NCBI RefSeq assembly: GCF_021295315.1
Contig: NZ_JAIMJA010000014.1
Span: 1-46,441, forward strand
Length of the DNA stretch: 46,441 nt
Reading direction: 5' to 3'
DNA from: Motilimonas cestriensis
GTDB taxonomy: Bacteria > Pseudomonadota > Gammaproteobacteria > Enterobacterales > CBDFNC01
Positions 8,607 to 17,678 of the stretch are shown in pieces; the first letter of the stretch is position 1, and every line of letters begins with the position of its first letter. The translations under genes were made by a program, and so were the position numbers. The notes under the pieces were generated by a model, which was not told the origin of the DNA, did not search any database, and saw only the letters and a list, made by a program, of their open reading frames with translations.

Positions 8607-9089
8607 TTAATCACGGAAGTTGTTAAACTGAAATGGCTGACCAAGATCGGCTTCCTTCGCTACGCGCATCGCAGCTTGTAAATCATCACGCTTTTTACCT
8701 GTCACGCGCACAGACTCACCTTGAATAGCCACCTGTACTTTCAGTTTGCTGTCTTTGATAAGCTTCACTAGCTTTTTCGCGATAAGGGTTTCAATTCCCT
8801 GCTTAAAGGTCACTTCTTGGGTGTATGTTTTGCCCGAGTGGATCCCCTTACCAATTTCCATCGCACGCGGATCAACATTTCGCTTGGCTAGGTTACCGCG
8901 CAAAATATCGGCCATTTGTTTCAACTGAAAATCGTTTTCAGCCGACATTTTTACGGTTAAGTCTTTTTTAACAAAGCTCGCTTCTACACCGCGAAAGTCA
9001 AACCGTGTCGATAGCTCACGGCTGGCATTATCGGTCGCGTTACTCAGCTCAACCGCATCTACTTCTGAAACAATATCAAATGAAGGCAT
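8607..9089 (-). CDS. yajQ: YajQ family nucleotide-binding protein
   Basis: YajQ (UPF0234) is a small cytoplasmic nucleotide-binding protein; some homologues bind cyclic di-GMP. The 160 residues match the family length. Marks are [21 protein letters not shown], the [13 protein letters not shown] segment, [16 protein letters not shown], and [20 protein letters not shown] near the end, within two ferredoxin-like domains. The start is ATG 9089. It is transcribed alone, divergently from the VanZ-like gene. Confidence 0.95.
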   Translation of the reverse strand: MPSFDIVSEVDAVELSNATDNASRELSTRFDFRGVEASFVKKDLTVKMSAENDFQLKQMADILRGNLAKRNVDPRAMEIGKGIHSGKTYTQEVTFKQGIETLIAKKLVKLIKDSKLKVQVAIQGESVRVTGKKRDDLQAAMRVAKEADLGQPFQFNNFRD

Positions 9090-9195
9090 GTTAAATTCCT
9101 ATGTCATGGTCATGGGATAAAATAATTGGCATAATTTACCAGATCTCACGCAGATATGCCTATTACTGGCGTCACTTTTCCCTAACGAGGCACCG

Positions 9196-9573
9196 ATGCC
9201 ATTATCCACCGCAGCCAAAATCAGTTTTGTTAGCCTTCTGGTCGTGATCAGCTACCTTGCATTTTCACCGGCCCCGGTGCAAATACAGTTTAATAACATG
9301 GATAAAATCAACCACCTTGCCGCCTTTGCTAGTCTTGCTTTAGTTGGCCGCTGCGCATTTTCCTTTCATGCCGGCTGGCTATTTGGCTTACTCACAGGCT
9401 ACGGCGCATTAATTGAACTTATTCAATCACACATTTCGAATCGCTTTGCCAGTGGCCTTGACCTTCTCGCGGATATGTTAGGTATTATACTAGGGCTGGT
9501 GTGTTACCGCCTGATGCAACCTTGGTTAGCTAAGCTCGGTTACTTTGCGCCACTGGCTAAGGTGAATAAATGA
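9196..9573 (+). CDS. VanZ-like family membrane protein
   Basis: This is a 125-residue inner-membrane protein with three or four hydrophobic segments. The VanZ-like marks are the MDKINHLAAFASLAL motif (DK..H...F) after the first membrane helix, a GALIELIQSHISNRFASGLDL segment (E..Q....R..S..D), and DMLGIILGLVCY in the last helix. The function in this family is largely unknown outside glycopeptide resistance clusters. Its stop overlaps the start of panE (ATGA), so the two are translationally coupled. Confidence 0.8.
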   Translation: MPLSTAAKISFVSLLVVISYLAFSPAPVQIQFNNMDKINHLAAFASLALVGRCAFSFHAGWLFGLLTGYGALIELIQSHISNRFASGLDLLADMLGIILGLVCYRLMQPWLAKLGYFAPLAKVNK

Positions 9574-10472
9574 ATTGGCAAATTTTAGGCGCTGGCGCCA
9601 TTGGTAGCTTATTCGCCAGCCATCTTGCTCAGCAAAACCAGCGCATTACCCTACTCACCAAAATGCAGCAATTGGGACAATCTCTCGCCCTTACCAAGCA
9701 AGATGGCACAACATACACTTACAGCTTAAATGCCTTCACCCAAGTGCAAGACGACACCCAAGTGCTATTAGTCTGCCTAAAGGCCTTTCAAGTGTTACCG
9801 GCCATCACCGCCCTCACTGACAGCTTGCCTCGCACCACCAGCTTAGTACTTATGCACAACGGCATGGGCACCCTTGAGCCATTAACCAAGCTATTGCCAG
9901 AGCAAACCATTTTCAGCGCCACCACCACCCATGGCGCGCTACTCACCGCGCCTTTTAGCGTGACTCATACTGGCGCTGGCAGCACCATCATTGGTGGTAA
10001 CGAGAAAGATAAAGCACTAGGGCAAGCCATCACGGCACAATTAAATGACGCACTGCCCAATGCTAGTTGGAGTGACGACATCACGCATAAGCTTTGGTTA
10101 AAGCTGGCGATCAACTGCGCCATTAATCCGTTAACGGCCATCCATCAGGTTAAAAATGGCGCCCTATTACAACCGCAATTTAAGCCTGTGTTGGCGCAAA
10201 TTTGTCAGGAGTTTTGTCAAGTTGCGACTAGACAAGGATTAACATTTAGCGCTGAGGAATTATTGCAACAAGTACGGCAAGTGGCGCACGCCACCGGCAA
10301 TAACTATTCGTCGATGAATCGAGATATTCACCATGGCCGCCGCAGCGAAAATGACGCAATATTAGGCTATTTACTGCAGTGCGCTGCGCAACATCAGCTT
10401 CACTTACCACTGTGCCAACAGCTATATCAACAAGTGCAGCAATTAAGCTATTCGCCTAACGCTTCAGGCTGA
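9570..10472 (+). CDS. panE: 2-dehydropantoate 2-reductase
   Basis: PanE reduces ketopantoate to pantoate with NADPH, a step of pantothenate and coenzyme A synthesis. The 300 residues match the family. Marks are the NADP motif ILGAGAIGSLFASHLA at the N-terminus, LVLMHNGMG, TTHGAL and LWLKLAINCAINPLTAI with the catalytic lysine. A late SSMNRDIHHGRRSENDAI supplies the substrate-binding Ser/Glu. It overlaps the VanZ-like gene by 4 nt. Its 3' end overlaps the convergent VOC-like gene by 25 nt. Confidence 0.95.
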   Translation: MNWQILGAGAIGSLFASHLAQQNQRITLLTKMQQLGQSLALTKQDGTTYTYSLNAFTQVQDDTQVLLVCLKAFQVLPAITALTDSLPRTTSLVLMHNGMGTLEPLTKLLPEQTIFSATTTHGALLTAPFSVTHTGAGSTIIGGNEKDKALGQAITAQLNDALPNASWSDDITHKLWLKLAINCAINPLTAIHQVKNGALLQPQFKPVLAQICQEFCQVATRQGLTFSAEELLQQVRQVAHATGNNYSSMNRDIHHGRRSENDAILGYLLQCAAQHQLHLPLCQQLYQQVQQLSYSPNASG

Positions 10473-10783
10473 TAATCCGCTTGCGGCCAAATTTCATTAA
10501 TTTCATCAGCTTGTTGCTGGGCATTAAAGCGCTCCCACTTAATGCCGTTCACATCTAACTCTTCACTAAATTCAGTGGCACTGGCATCTTCCCAGCCTAA
10601 ATGGCGCAGCTCTCCAGGCGCGCAACTAGGATCTTGGCGTACCGATAGATTTAACGATTCGGTGCGCCATAAGGCATATTCATTTTCAATATATGAGCAA
10701 GGCGCTGCACCAAGACGAACAGAGTAATCGGCAATAGTGGCTGCAATTTGATTGGTCGAAAGGGCTAAATGTAACTTTTTCAT
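10448..10783 (-). CDS. Small VOC/glyoxalase-like protein
   Basis: This is a predicted cytoplasmic protein of 111 residues. MKKLHLALSTNQIAATIADYS, followed by RLGAAP, resembles the first beta-alpha-beta unit of the vicinal-oxygen-chelate (glyoxalase/bleomycin-resistance) fold. The later LRHLGWED and NGIKWERF segments fit its second half. A canonical set of metal ligands is not obvious, so the activity is unknown. Several starts are possible; I chose ATG 10783, with TGAG seven nt upstream, over ATG 10786 and GTG 10795. Its 3' end overlaps convergent panE by 25 nt, and no terminator separates them. Confidence 0.6.
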   Translation of the reverse strand: MKKLHLALSTNQIAATIADYSVRLGAAPCSYIENEYALWRTESLNLSVRQDPSCAPGELRHLGWEDASATEFSEELDVNGIKWERFNAQQQADEINEIWPQADYQPEALGE

Positions 10784-10901
10784 CATGGTACTCACGGGTT
10801 GCCTAAGTGGGCTTAAAACCTACCATCAATTTAAAATCAAATCCAGATAGGCCTTTTAACCGCATTTAAGCGCTCTTTACTTTATAACTACTTTCTTGCC
10901 A

Positions 10902-11003
10902 TTAGATAAAGAAGCTACCACCCAGCATGGCGGTGATAATGCCCACAGGTAAATCTTGCGGCGCAATCAGCACCCGTGCGCCCGCATCCGTATTCGTTGC
11001 TAA
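10902..11003 (-). pseudogene. Remnant C-terminus of a FecCD-type permease
   Basis: About 34 codons read LATNTDAGARVLIAPQDLPV and continue GIITAMLGGSFFI before a stop. This closely resembles the last cytoplasmic loop and membrane segment of FecCD/BtuC-type permeases for siderophore, haem or cobalamin import (LPVG..TA..G.PFF). The rest of the permease, over 250 residues, is absent. The in-frame sequence upstream (CISRANESEEECTLQIG) is not permease-like, and the frame stops before the usual last few residues. No partner ATPase or binding protein is nearby. I read it as a deletion relic downstream of thiI, not an expressed gene. Confidence 0.65.
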
Positions 11004-11094
11004 CTGCCACGACATCGGCATCGGCATTTGTACGATACCAATCTGCAAAGTACATTCCTCTTCGGATTCATTTGCTCGTGAAATACATAGCAGA

Positions 11095-11122
11095 AACAAA
11101 ACAAGCAGCCGAGGCTGCTTGT
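11095..11122 (-). terminator. thiI terminator
   Basis: On the minus strand ACAAGCAGCC and GGCTGCTTGT form a near-perfect hairpin (11101-11122) followed by TTTGTTT. It lies 26 nt after the thiI stop. Confidence 0.85.
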
Positions 11123-11147
11123 TCTTTGCTCACACGAAGCTTGAAAA

Positions 11148-12602
11148 CTAAGGGCGATACACTTTCACGTTAGTAAAGCCGGCTTCTTTTAAGTACAAGG
11201 CTTGTAGCTTACTCATTACGCCGCGATCGCAGTAAAGTAGATACGTTTTACTTTGATCTAAGGTGTCAAACTGAGTACCGAGTTTAAAGAACACCATGCT
11301 TTCAACGGTGGCACCTTCAATTTTTAGTGGCTTGTCTTCACGCTCATCATCTGAGCGAATATCAAGCACCACTTCATTTGGCGCAAATTGTGCGGTGGTT
11401 TCCACTTCAGTGATCTCGGCATCGGTCTGTTCGCCGATATCGCGAATATCCAACGTCATGGTGGCTTCCACCACTTGATCAATCAGCGCCATGTCGAACT
11501 TGGCTTCTTGCTCTTCAATTTTGCTCATCACCGCTTTCACAGTGGGCTTATTGGAGATCACGCCGCAATACTCGGGAATGGTTTCCGAAAACTCGGCCGT
11601 GCCAATTTGACGTGCGGTGTTGATGATGTCTTGCTTATCCATCGCAATCAAGGGGCGTAAAATTAAGGTATCGGTCGATTTATCAATCACCGATAAGTTA
11701 CGCAGGGTTTGGCTCGATACTTGGCCCACTGCTTCGCCCGTTACCATGGCATCTAGCGCTAAGCGCTCGGCTAATTTAGCGCCGGTACGCATCATCATGC
11801 GTTTTAGAACCACGCCCATTTGGCCGTCTTCGACTTTCTCAAGGATCTCTGCAACAACCGGCTCAAACGGCACCGCTAAAAATTTAACGCGATGAGATGA
11901 GCTAAAGCGATCCCATAAGTGGTGAGCCACTTGTTTAACGCCAATTTCATGGGCAGCGCCGCCTAAGTTGAAAAAGCAGTAATGCACGCGCATACCGCGT
12001 TTCATCATAATGTAGCTAGAGACACCTGAATCAAAGCCACCAGAAATTAGCGACAACACACCTTCTTGTGAGCCCATTGGAAAGCCGCCTAGCCCTTCAT
12101 GGCGCTGCTTAACAATGAATAAGTCTTGATGGTCAATTTCAAGTTGCACCGTGACATCCGGCTTTCTTAATTGCACACCAACTGCGTCGGTGTTTTGATT
12201 TAACCCACCGCCGACATAACGCTCCACTTCTGTTGAGCTAAAGTCATGTTTACCGCGACGTTTCACGCGCACACAGAAAGTTTTACCCGCAAGTTTTTCT
12301 GCAACTAAAGGCAATACTTGCTCGTAAATATCGTGTAAATCTTCAAATGGCGATTGTTGTACTTCTAAAAAGAACGCCACGCCCGGCGTGCTCGACAACA
12401 GTTCAATCAGCTTAGCGCGATTTTTGTCAGTGTCGTTAACCGTTTTAACGATGATATGATCCCACTCTAAAATGACTTTCACGTCATCATCATAGCGTCT
12501 TAATACATTACGAATGTTGCCCTGTAACATTTTGCAAAAACGCTTACGAACAGACCTGCTCTTCATCAGGATTTCAGGGAAAAACTTAACGACAAATTTC
12601 AT
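11148..12602 (-). CDS. thiI: tRNA 4-thiouridine synthase ThiI
   Basis: ThiI adenylates U8 of tRNA and transfers sulfur to make 4-thiouridine; its rhodanese domain also feeds thiamine thiazole synthesis. The 484 residues include an N-terminal ferredoxin-like and THUMP part ([20 protein letters not shown]), the PP-loop [26 protein letters not shown], the [15 protein letters not shown] block, and EYCGVIS with the conserved cysteine. A C-terminal rhodanese domain has the persulfide cysteine in [13 protein letters not shown] near residue 458. This is the long, rhodanese-containing form, as in E. coli (482 residues). I chose ATG 12602, matching the family start [10 protein letters not shown], over GTG 12611. 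Confidence 0.97.
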   Translation of the reverse strand: MKFVVKFFPEILMKSRSVRKRFCKMLQGNIRNVLRRYDDDVKVILEWDHIIVKTVNDTDKNRAKLIELLSSTPGVAFFLEVQQSPFEDLHDIYEQVLPLVAEKLAGKTFCVRVKRRGKHDFSSTEVERYVGGGLNQNTDAVGVQLRKPDVTVQLEIDHQDLFIVKQRHEGLGGFPMGSQEGVLSLISGGFDSGVSSYIMMKRGMRVHYCFFNLGGAAHEIGVKQVAHHLWDRFSSSHRVKFLAVPFEPVVAEILEKVEDGQMGVVLKRMMMRTGAKLAERLALDAMVTGEAVGQVSSQTLRNLSVIDKSTDTLILRPLIAMDKQDIINTARQIGTAEFSETIPEYCGVISNKPTVKAVMSKIEEQEAKFDMALIDQVVEATMTLDIRDIGEQTDAEITEVETTAQFAPNEVVLDIRSDDEREDKPLKIEGATVESMVFFKLGTQFDTLDQSKTYLLYCDRGVMSKLQALYLKEAGFTNVKVYRP

Positions 12603-12677
12603 CGGCTTCACTTAGGGTAAAAATTAGGGGGCGGATTATACCCTGAGAATGTGAGGACTTAAAGTGGTGGTTTTTTA

Positions 12678-12702
12678 CCCTGCAAGTTTACTGCTTGCAG
12701 GG
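12678..12702 (-). other. Hairpin downstream of pomB
   Basis: CCCTGCAAG at 12678-12686 pairs with CTTGCAGGG at 12694-12702 around a 7-nt loop, 16 nt beyond the pomB stop. There is no T-run on the minus strand, so it is at best a weak or factor-assisted terminator of pomAB. Confidence 0.45.
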
Positions 12703-12717
12703 ATAGGTAATTGTGCC

Positions 12718-13626
12718 TTATTGCGTCACGTTTATTTCGTCTGACTCTTGCGCCTTACCTTGCATCACTGAAATTTCAACGCGGCGATTTTTGCGGCGAT
12801 TAGATTGGTCGGTGTTGTCGTATAGGGGTTTGGTATCAGCATAACCCACTACCATTAAACGCTGTTGATCAAAACCTTGTACTTTGATCATTTCATGGGC
12901 GACCGATACGGCGCGTTGGGTTGATAAGTCCCAATTAGAGCGATATAACTCTGACTTGATGGCCTCATCATCGGTATGCCCTGATACCGTAATTTCGCCC
13001 GGAACATCTTTTAAAATTTCTGCCACTCGCGTGATCACGGGACGAAACTTAGGCTGTAAAAAAGCCGAGCCCGACGGAAACGCGCCTTTTTCACGTACCC
13101 GAATAATCAATTGCTGACCAAGAGCTTCAATTTCAATAGCGCCATCTTCAATTTGATCTTTCATCTTTTGTGCAATGGTTTTCGCCAGTTGATTTTGCGC
13201 CGCTTGTTGTTGCGCTTCCATTTGACTTTGCACAGCTTGTGACGCGGTCATGCCACCATCTTTATCACCTTCGTCTTGCTTTTGACCACCCACTTCTGCT
13301 GCTTCGCCGTCTTGAAAGTCTAGCTTGGCTTGGGTCATATCAATGGTTTGTTGCATGATGGTTTCAATTGGCGTGGGCTCAGGACGGCCGGGACTGAACT
13401 CTTGCGCAATGACGGATGTCCCTTTTGGAATATCTTTCACTTCAAGTAGGTTTTGTACCCCAAAAGCATACTTCATCGAGCCAGCAATCTGCTTGAACTT
13501 CATAACGTCCATTTCAGAAAACGCCAGCAGCAACACGAAGAAACACATGAGCAGCGACATTAAGTCGGCAAAGGTGCCCATCCAAGCGGGTAGTCCCTCA
13601 GGAGGACATTTACAGGGTTCTTCCAT
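12718..13626 (-). CDS. pomB: Sodium-type flagellar stator protein PomB (MotB family)
   Basis: PomB with PomA forms the ion-driven stator of the polar flagellum, anchored to peptidoglycan. The 302 residues start with a short cytoplasmic part. A single membrane helix follows, with the ion-binding aspartate in TFADLMSLLMCFFVLLLAF. The plug region continues SEMDVMKFKQIAGSMKYAFGVQ. A Q-rich coiled region precedes the OmpA-like peptidoglycan domain (VSGHTDDEAIKSELYRSNWDLS, then SNRRKNRRVEI). The cysteine in LMCFF and close likeness to Vibrio PomB favour sodium over proton coupling. GAGGAGG lies upstream of ATG 13626, which is 11 nt after pomA. Confidence 0.94.
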   Translation of the reverse strand: MEEPCKCPPEGLPAWMGTFADLMSLLMCFFVLLLAFSEMDVMKFKQIAGSMKYAFGVQNLLEVKDIPKGTSVIAQEFSPGRPEPTPIETIMQQTIDMTQAKLDFQDGEAAEVGGQKQDEGDKDGGMTASQAVQSQMEAQQQAAQNQLAKTIAQKMKDQIEDGAIEIEALGQQLIIRVREKGAFPSGSAFLQPKFRPVITRVAEILKDVPGEITVSGHTDDEAIKSELYRSNWDLSTQRAVSVAHEMIKVQGFDQQRLMVVGYADTKPLYDNTDQSNRRKNRRVEISVMQGKAQESDEINVTQ

Positions 13627-13637
13627 TATTGCCTCCT

Positions 13638-14399
13638 CTACTCAGTGGTGTTCACTTCACGTTTAGATTCTGCTAGATAGTTTTTCAATAAGCCTTCAAT
13701 TACCCGTGGGTTCTGGCCATCTTGAATGCCTAATACCGCATCCATGATCAATACGCGGTTGAGCTTTTCTTCTTCGGCGCGCAACACCAGTTTCTCACCC
13801 ATGGGCAAGGCCACCATGTTAGAGAGTATGGCACCATATAAGGTTGTTAGCAGCGCGACCGCCATTGAAGGGCCAATGGATTTAGGATCGTCCATGTTTG
13901 ACAGCATGGCCACCAAACCAATCAAGGTACCAATCATGCCCATGGCCGGGGCAACATCACCGATACTTTTAAAGATACTCGCGCCCATCAGGTGACGTTC
14001 AGAGGTAAGAGAAATGTCTTTTTCCAGGGTGGCACGCACCACATCAGCATCGTGCCCATCTACCAACATATCGATACCTTTTTGCATAAAGGCATTGGGG
14101 ATTTCAGCTTCTTCTAACGCTAAAAAACCGCCTTTACGCGCGGCATCTGCCATTTCAACTGATTTAGTGATCAATTCTTCTGGCTTTTCTAGCTTAAACA
14201 TAAAGGCTTTCATGCCAATTTTAGCCGCACCTAAAAATTGCCCTAAATTGTATTTCATTAGCACCACGAACATCGAGCCAACAAATACGATCAAAATAGA
14301 GGGAACATCAATAAAGGTTGAGAGCTCACCGCCCATCAACATCGCCATGACAACAAACACAAATGCACCTATGATGCCGATCAGAGTTGCTAAATCCAC
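13638..14399 (-). CDS. pomA: Sodium-type flagellar stator protein PomA (MotA family)
   Basis: PomA is the four-helix stator subunit that passes sodium and pushes on the rotor. The 253 residues have membrane segments at about 4-24, 30-50, 150-170 and 180-200. The cytoplasmic loop holds EMADAARKGGFLALEE and a MLVDGHDADVVRA stretch. The third and fourth helices contain DVAPAMGMIGTLIGLVAML and MAVALLTTLYGAILSNM. The start is GTG 14399, with GAGGG 8 nt upstream, and MDLATLIG matches Vibrio PomA. A FliA-type promoter lies 125-150 nt upstream, so expression should follow late flagellar genes. Confidence 0.95.
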   Translation of the reverse strand: MDLATLIGIIGAFVFVVMAMLMGGELSTFIDVPSILIVFVGSMFVVLMKYNLGQFLGAAKIGMKAFMFKLEKPEELITKSVEMADAARKGGFLALEEAEIPNAFMQKGIDMLVDGHDADVVRATLEKDISLTSERHLMGASIFKSIGDVAPAMGMIGTLIGLVAMLSNMDDPKSIGPSMAVALLTTLYGAILSNMVALPMGEKLVLRAEEEKLNRVLIMDAVLGIQDGQNPRVIEGLLKNYLAESKREVNTTE

Positions 14400-14523
14400 G
14401 CTTTATACCCTCAATTTTTAAAGCAAAACAAAATGCTGTTTTCGACTTGAGCCTGTTTATCTCATTTTCGTATATCAGCCAATTAACAGCAAGTTAAAGA
14501 AACTGGCAATTGTAACTTATATG

Positions 14524-14550
14524 GTATCGGCAACATTTGTTAAATATTTA
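14524..14550 (-). promoter_or_regulatory. Candidate sigma-28 (FliA) promoter of pomAB
   Basis: On the minus strand TAAATATT (14550-14543) is followed after exactly 11 nt by GCCGATAC (14531-14524). The flagellar sigma-28 consensus is TAAAGTTT-N11-GCCGATAA, giving 6/8 and 7/8 matches with ideal spacing. It points at pomA, a typical late flagellar gene. Confidence 0.65.
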
Positions 14551-14615
14551 TAGTCAGCTTATTTGACCCATCACAGTCTCACAGGTAATCTTGGCGCGAA
14601 TTGGGAGAATAGACA

Positions 14616-14855
14616 ATGGCCGCAAAAAAACCTGAAAACATGAGCTTTGAAGAGTCGCTGGGCGAACTAGAGCTAATCGTGAAAAAATTAGAGCTAGGTG
14701 AACTAGCATTGGAAGACGCATTAAAACAGTTTGAACGCGGTATTTCCTTGGCGCGTATAAGTTCAACTAAGCTGCAATCAGCCGAGCAACAAGTACAAAT
14801 ATTACTTGAACAAGATGGTGAGCAAACACTCGCTCCCTTTCAGGAAGATGCCTAA
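14616..14855 (+). CDS. xseB: Exodeoxyribonuclease VII small subunit
   Basis: XseB partners XseA in exonuclease VII, which degrades single-stranded DNA. The 79-residue acidic helical protein carries MSFEESLGELELIVKKLELG, the ALEDALKQFERGISLAR helix and QSAEQQVQILL, as in the family. ATG 14616 is preceded by GGGAG. ispA begins 3 nt after the stop, giving the widespread xseB-ispA-dxs order. Confidence 0.95.
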   Translation: MAAKKPENMSFEESLGELELIVKKLELGELALEDALKQFERGISLARISSTKLQSAEQQVQILLEQDGEQTLAPFQEDA

Positions 14856-14858
14856 TTA

Positions 14859-15749
14859 ATGAACCTGCTCGAACAATATACCCTAAGCTATCGGTCGCGT
14901 GTTGATGCTAGCTTAGCCCAAGCGTTAGAGAGACGCGAGCCTCTCAGCGCAACATTACACCAAGCAATGGTCTACGGCACCATGCAAGGCGGTAAACGCA
15001 TTCGACCTTTTTTGGTGTATGCCACCGGTAACATTTTTAATATCGCTCCCGAAAAACTCGACAAACTTGCCGCTGCTATTGAATGCATTCATGCTTATTC
15101 TCTCATTCATGATGATTTACCTGCCATGGACGACGATGAATTACGCCGTGGCCAACCGACATGTCATATCGCCTTTGATGAGGCCACCGCTATTTTAGCC
15201 GGTGATGCCCTGCAAACCTTAGCCTTTGAATTAATTGCCGAGGCCGATGAAAACTTTACTCCTGCGCAGCAATTGGCAATGGTGAGAGTGCTGGCTAACG
15301 CCTCTGGTTTAAGTGGCATGTGCGGAGGTCAAGCTCTTGATCTAGAAGCTGAAAACAAGCAAGTCAACTTAGCCGCACTGGAGCGTATTCACAGTGGTAA
15401 AACAGGCGCTTTAATTCGCGCGGCGGTCACGTTAGGCGCACTGAGTTATGCCGATGTCACACAACAAGAGTTAGATTTACTCGATCAATTTGCCCAAGCC
15501 ATCGGTCTGGCGTTTCAAGTACAAGACGACATATTAGACATTACCAGCGACACCCAAACATTAGGTAAACCACAAGGCTCAGATCAAGCTCTGAACAAAT
15601 CTACCTACCCAGCATTGCTTGGGTTAGCCGGCGCAAAAGAAAAAGCCCAAGCTCTTTACCAAGAGTCGCTACACGCCTTGGCCAAGTTAGATTACAATAC
15701 TGAGTTATTAGAGCTGTTCGCGCATTACATTATTGAACGAAACAAATAA
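14859..15749 (+). CDS. ispA: Farnesyl diphosphate synthase (short-chain polyprenyl synthase)
   Basis: IspA condenses dimethylallyl and isopentenyl diphosphates to geranyl and farnesyl diphosphate, the precursor for ubiquinone and undecaprenyl phosphate. The 296 residues match the family. Marks are MQGGKRIRPFLVYATG, the first aspartate-rich motif DDLPAMDDDELRRGQPT, GGQALDLEAE, the HSGKTGALIRAAV segment, and the second aspartate motif FQVQDDILDIT. Its ribosome site is weak, so translation may be coupled to xseB, 3 nt upstream; dxs starts 6 nt downstream. Confidence 0.96.
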   Translation: MNLLEQYTLSYRSRVDASLAQALERREPLSATLHQAMVYGTMQGGKRIRPFLVYATGNIFNIAPEKLDKLAAAIECIHAYSLIHDDLPAMDDDELRRGQPTCHIAFDEATAILAGDALQTLAFELIAEADENFTPAQQLAMVRVLANASGLSGMCGGQALDLEAENKQVNLAALERIHSGKTGALIRAAVTLGALSYADVTQQELDLLDQFAQAIGLAFQVQDDILDITSDTQTLGKPQGSDQALNKSTYPALLGLAGAKEKAQALYQESLHALAKLDYNTELLELFAHYIIERNK

Positions 15750-15755
15750 GCATTT

Positions 15756-17624
15756 ATGAGCCTGGATTTAAAAAATTACCCAACATTGGCCATGGCCAAC
15801 TACCCGGAAGATTTACGCTTATTGCATAAAGATAAGTTATCCGAACTGTGCGCTGAATTACGCCAATTCTTACTGAGCTCAATCAGTAAAAGCAGCGGTC
15901 ACTTTGCGTCTGGCTTAGGGGTGGTTGAACTGACTGTCGCCTTGCATTACGTTTACAATACCCCGTTTGACCACTTGATTTGGGATGTTGGTCATCAAGC
16001 CTATCCCCATAAAATACTAACGGGTCGCCGCGATAAGCTACATACCATTCGTCAGTATAAAGGCTTGCATCCTTTCCCTTGGCGTGAAGAAAGTGAATAT
16101 GACGTATTAAGTGTCGGTCACTCTTCCACCTCAATTGGCGCAGCAACGGGCCTTGCCATTGCTGCCGAAAAAGAAGGCAAAGGTCGCCGCGTTGTCTCTG
16201 TGATTGGTGATGGCGCGCTCACTGCGGGAATGGCGTTTGAAGCATTAAATCATGCTGGTGCACTGCACAACGATATGCTAGTAATCTTAAATGATAACGA
16301 GATGTCCATTTCTGAAAACGTGGGCGCATTAAACAATCATCTCGCACAACTGCTATCAGGTGAACTTTACACCAGTATTCGTGAAGGCGGCAAAAAAGTG
16401 CTGTCAGGCCTGCCGCCAATCAAAGAATTAGCACGGCGTGCCGAAGAACATCTTAAAGGCATGGTGGTGCCGGGCACCTTATTTGAGGAGTTTGGCTTTA
16501 ATTACATCGGCCCCATTGATGGCCACGATGTGAATGGTTTAGTGGAAACCTTGCGTAATATGCGCAATTTAAAAGGGCCACAATTTCTTCATATTATGAC
16601 CAAGAAAGGCAAAGGCTACGCCCCTGCTGAACAAGACCCGATTGGTTACCATGCCGTGCCTAAGTTTGACCTTAGCCAAAGCAAACTACCAAAAAGCAAA
16701 GGTGCCCTGCCCACCTTTTCGCATATTTTTGGTGATTGGCTATGTGACATGGCAGCCCAAGATGACAAGCTAATGGGGATTACCCCAGCCATGCGTGAAG
16801 GCTCAGGTATGGTCGGGTTTTCTAAACGCTTTCCAGCGCAATACTTTGATGTCGCCATTGCCGAGCAGCATGCTACCACCCTAGCGGCTGGACTTGCTAT
16901 TGCGGGCTTAAAACCTGTGGTCGCTATTTACTCCAGCTTCTTGCAACGCGCTTACGATCAAGTGATCCACGATGTTGCAATCCAAAACTTGCCCGTATTA
17001 TTTGCGGTGGACCGCGCCGGCATTGTTGGCGCCGATGGCCCGACTCACCAAGGCGCGTTTGATATTAGCTTTATTCAAACCATTCCCAATATGGTGGTCA
17101 TGACGCCAAGTGACGAAAACGAATGCCGCCAGATGCTCTACACCGGTTACCAGCTTAATCAACCAGCGATGGTGCGCTACCCCCGGGGCAGCGGCTCTGG
17201 TGTGACCGCCACATTAGAGATGAATGCCCTTGCTCTTGGCAAAGGAGTGGTGAAGCGCCAAGGTAAAAAAGTGGCTATATTATGTTTTGGCACCCTGCTC
17301 AATTCCGCCATCAGCGTAGCAGAAGAGCTTGATGCCACGTTAGTGGATATGCGTTTTGTGAAGCCCCTTGATAAAGAGCTAATCACTGAATTAGCTGCGC
17401 AGCATGACTACTTAGTCACCTTAGAGGAGAATGCCATTTTAGGCGGAGCTGGCAGTGCCGTGCTTACCTTCTTAGCTCAACAGCAAATACTTAAACCGGT
17501 TCTTAATTTAGGTATTCCAGATTACTTTGTTGAGCAAGGTACTCAAGAGCAAATTTATCAGCAACTTGGCCTAGATAGCGCAGGAATATTAGCGAGTATT
17601 TTAAGCTTCGTTAATGCTAAATAA
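15756..17624 (+). CDS. dxs: 1-deoxy-D-xylulose-5-phosphate synthase
   Basis: Dxs makes deoxyxylulose phosphate from pyruvate and glyceraldehyde-3-phosphate with thiamine diphosphate, the first step of the MEP isoprenoid pathway. The 622 residues match the E. coli enzyme (620). Marks are [20 protein letters not shown], the [16 protein letters not shown] loop, [15 protein letters not shown] with [13 protein letters not shown] (cofactor and metal), [17 protein letters not shown] with the catalytic glutamate, and [17 protein letters not shown]. The C-terminal transketolase domain includes [11 protein letters not shown]. It is the last gene of the unit and is followed by a terminator. Confidence 0.98.
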   Translation: MSLDLKNYPTLAMANYPEDLRLLHKDKLSELCAELRQFLLSSISKSSGHFASGLGVVELTVALHYVYNTPFDHLIWDVGHQAYPHKILTGRRDKLHTIRQYKGLHPFPWREESEYDVLSVGHSSTSIGAATGLAIAAEKEGKGRRVVSVIGDGALTAGMAFEALNHAGALHNDMLVILNDNEMSISENVGALNNHLAQLLSGELYTSIREGGKKVLSGLPPIKELARRAEEHLKGMVVPGTLFEEFGFNYIGPIDGHDVNGLVETLRNMRNLKGPQFLHIMTKKGKGYAPAEQDPIGYHAVPKFDLSQSKLPKSKGALPTFSHIFGDWLCDMAAQDDKLMGITPAMREGSGMVGFSKRFPAQYFDVAIAEQHATTLAAGLAIAGLKPVVAIYSSFLQRAYDQVIHDVAIQNLPVLFAVDRAGIVGADGPTHQGAFDISFIQTIPNMVVMTPSDENECRQMLYTGYQLNQPAMVRYPRGSGSGVTATLEMNALALGKGVVKRQGKKVAILCFGTLLNSAISVAEELDATLVDMRFVKPLDKELITELAAQHDYLVTLEENAILGGAGSAVLTFLAQQQILKPVLNLGIPDYFVEQGTQEQIYQQLGLDSAGILASILSFVNAK

Positions 17625-17651
17625 CGCGTTTAGCGGATAACACTCCCCATC

Positions 17652-17678
17652 AGCCCATTGCATATCAATGGGCTTTTT
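17652..17678 (+). terminator. xseB-ispA-dxs terminator
   Basis: AGCCCATTG at 17652-17660 pairs with CAATGGGCT at 17666-17674 around CATAT, followed by a TTTTTAT run. It overlaps the extreme 3' end of the convergent binding-protein gene. Confidence 0.9.

Larger units (their letters stand above)
10784..11147. other. Gap between the VOC-like gene and thiI
   Basis: The gap holds the FecCD permease relic (10902-11003) and the thiI terminator (11095-11122). The part at 10784-10901 shows only AT-rich sequence that should include the promoter of the VOC-like gene. I see no intact gene on either strand. Confidence 0.5.

Noticed and set aside
10927-11173. Plus-strand frames opposite the permease relic and thiI end
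   Set aside because: They are antisense to recognisable FecCD and ThiI sequence and run through the thiI terminator.
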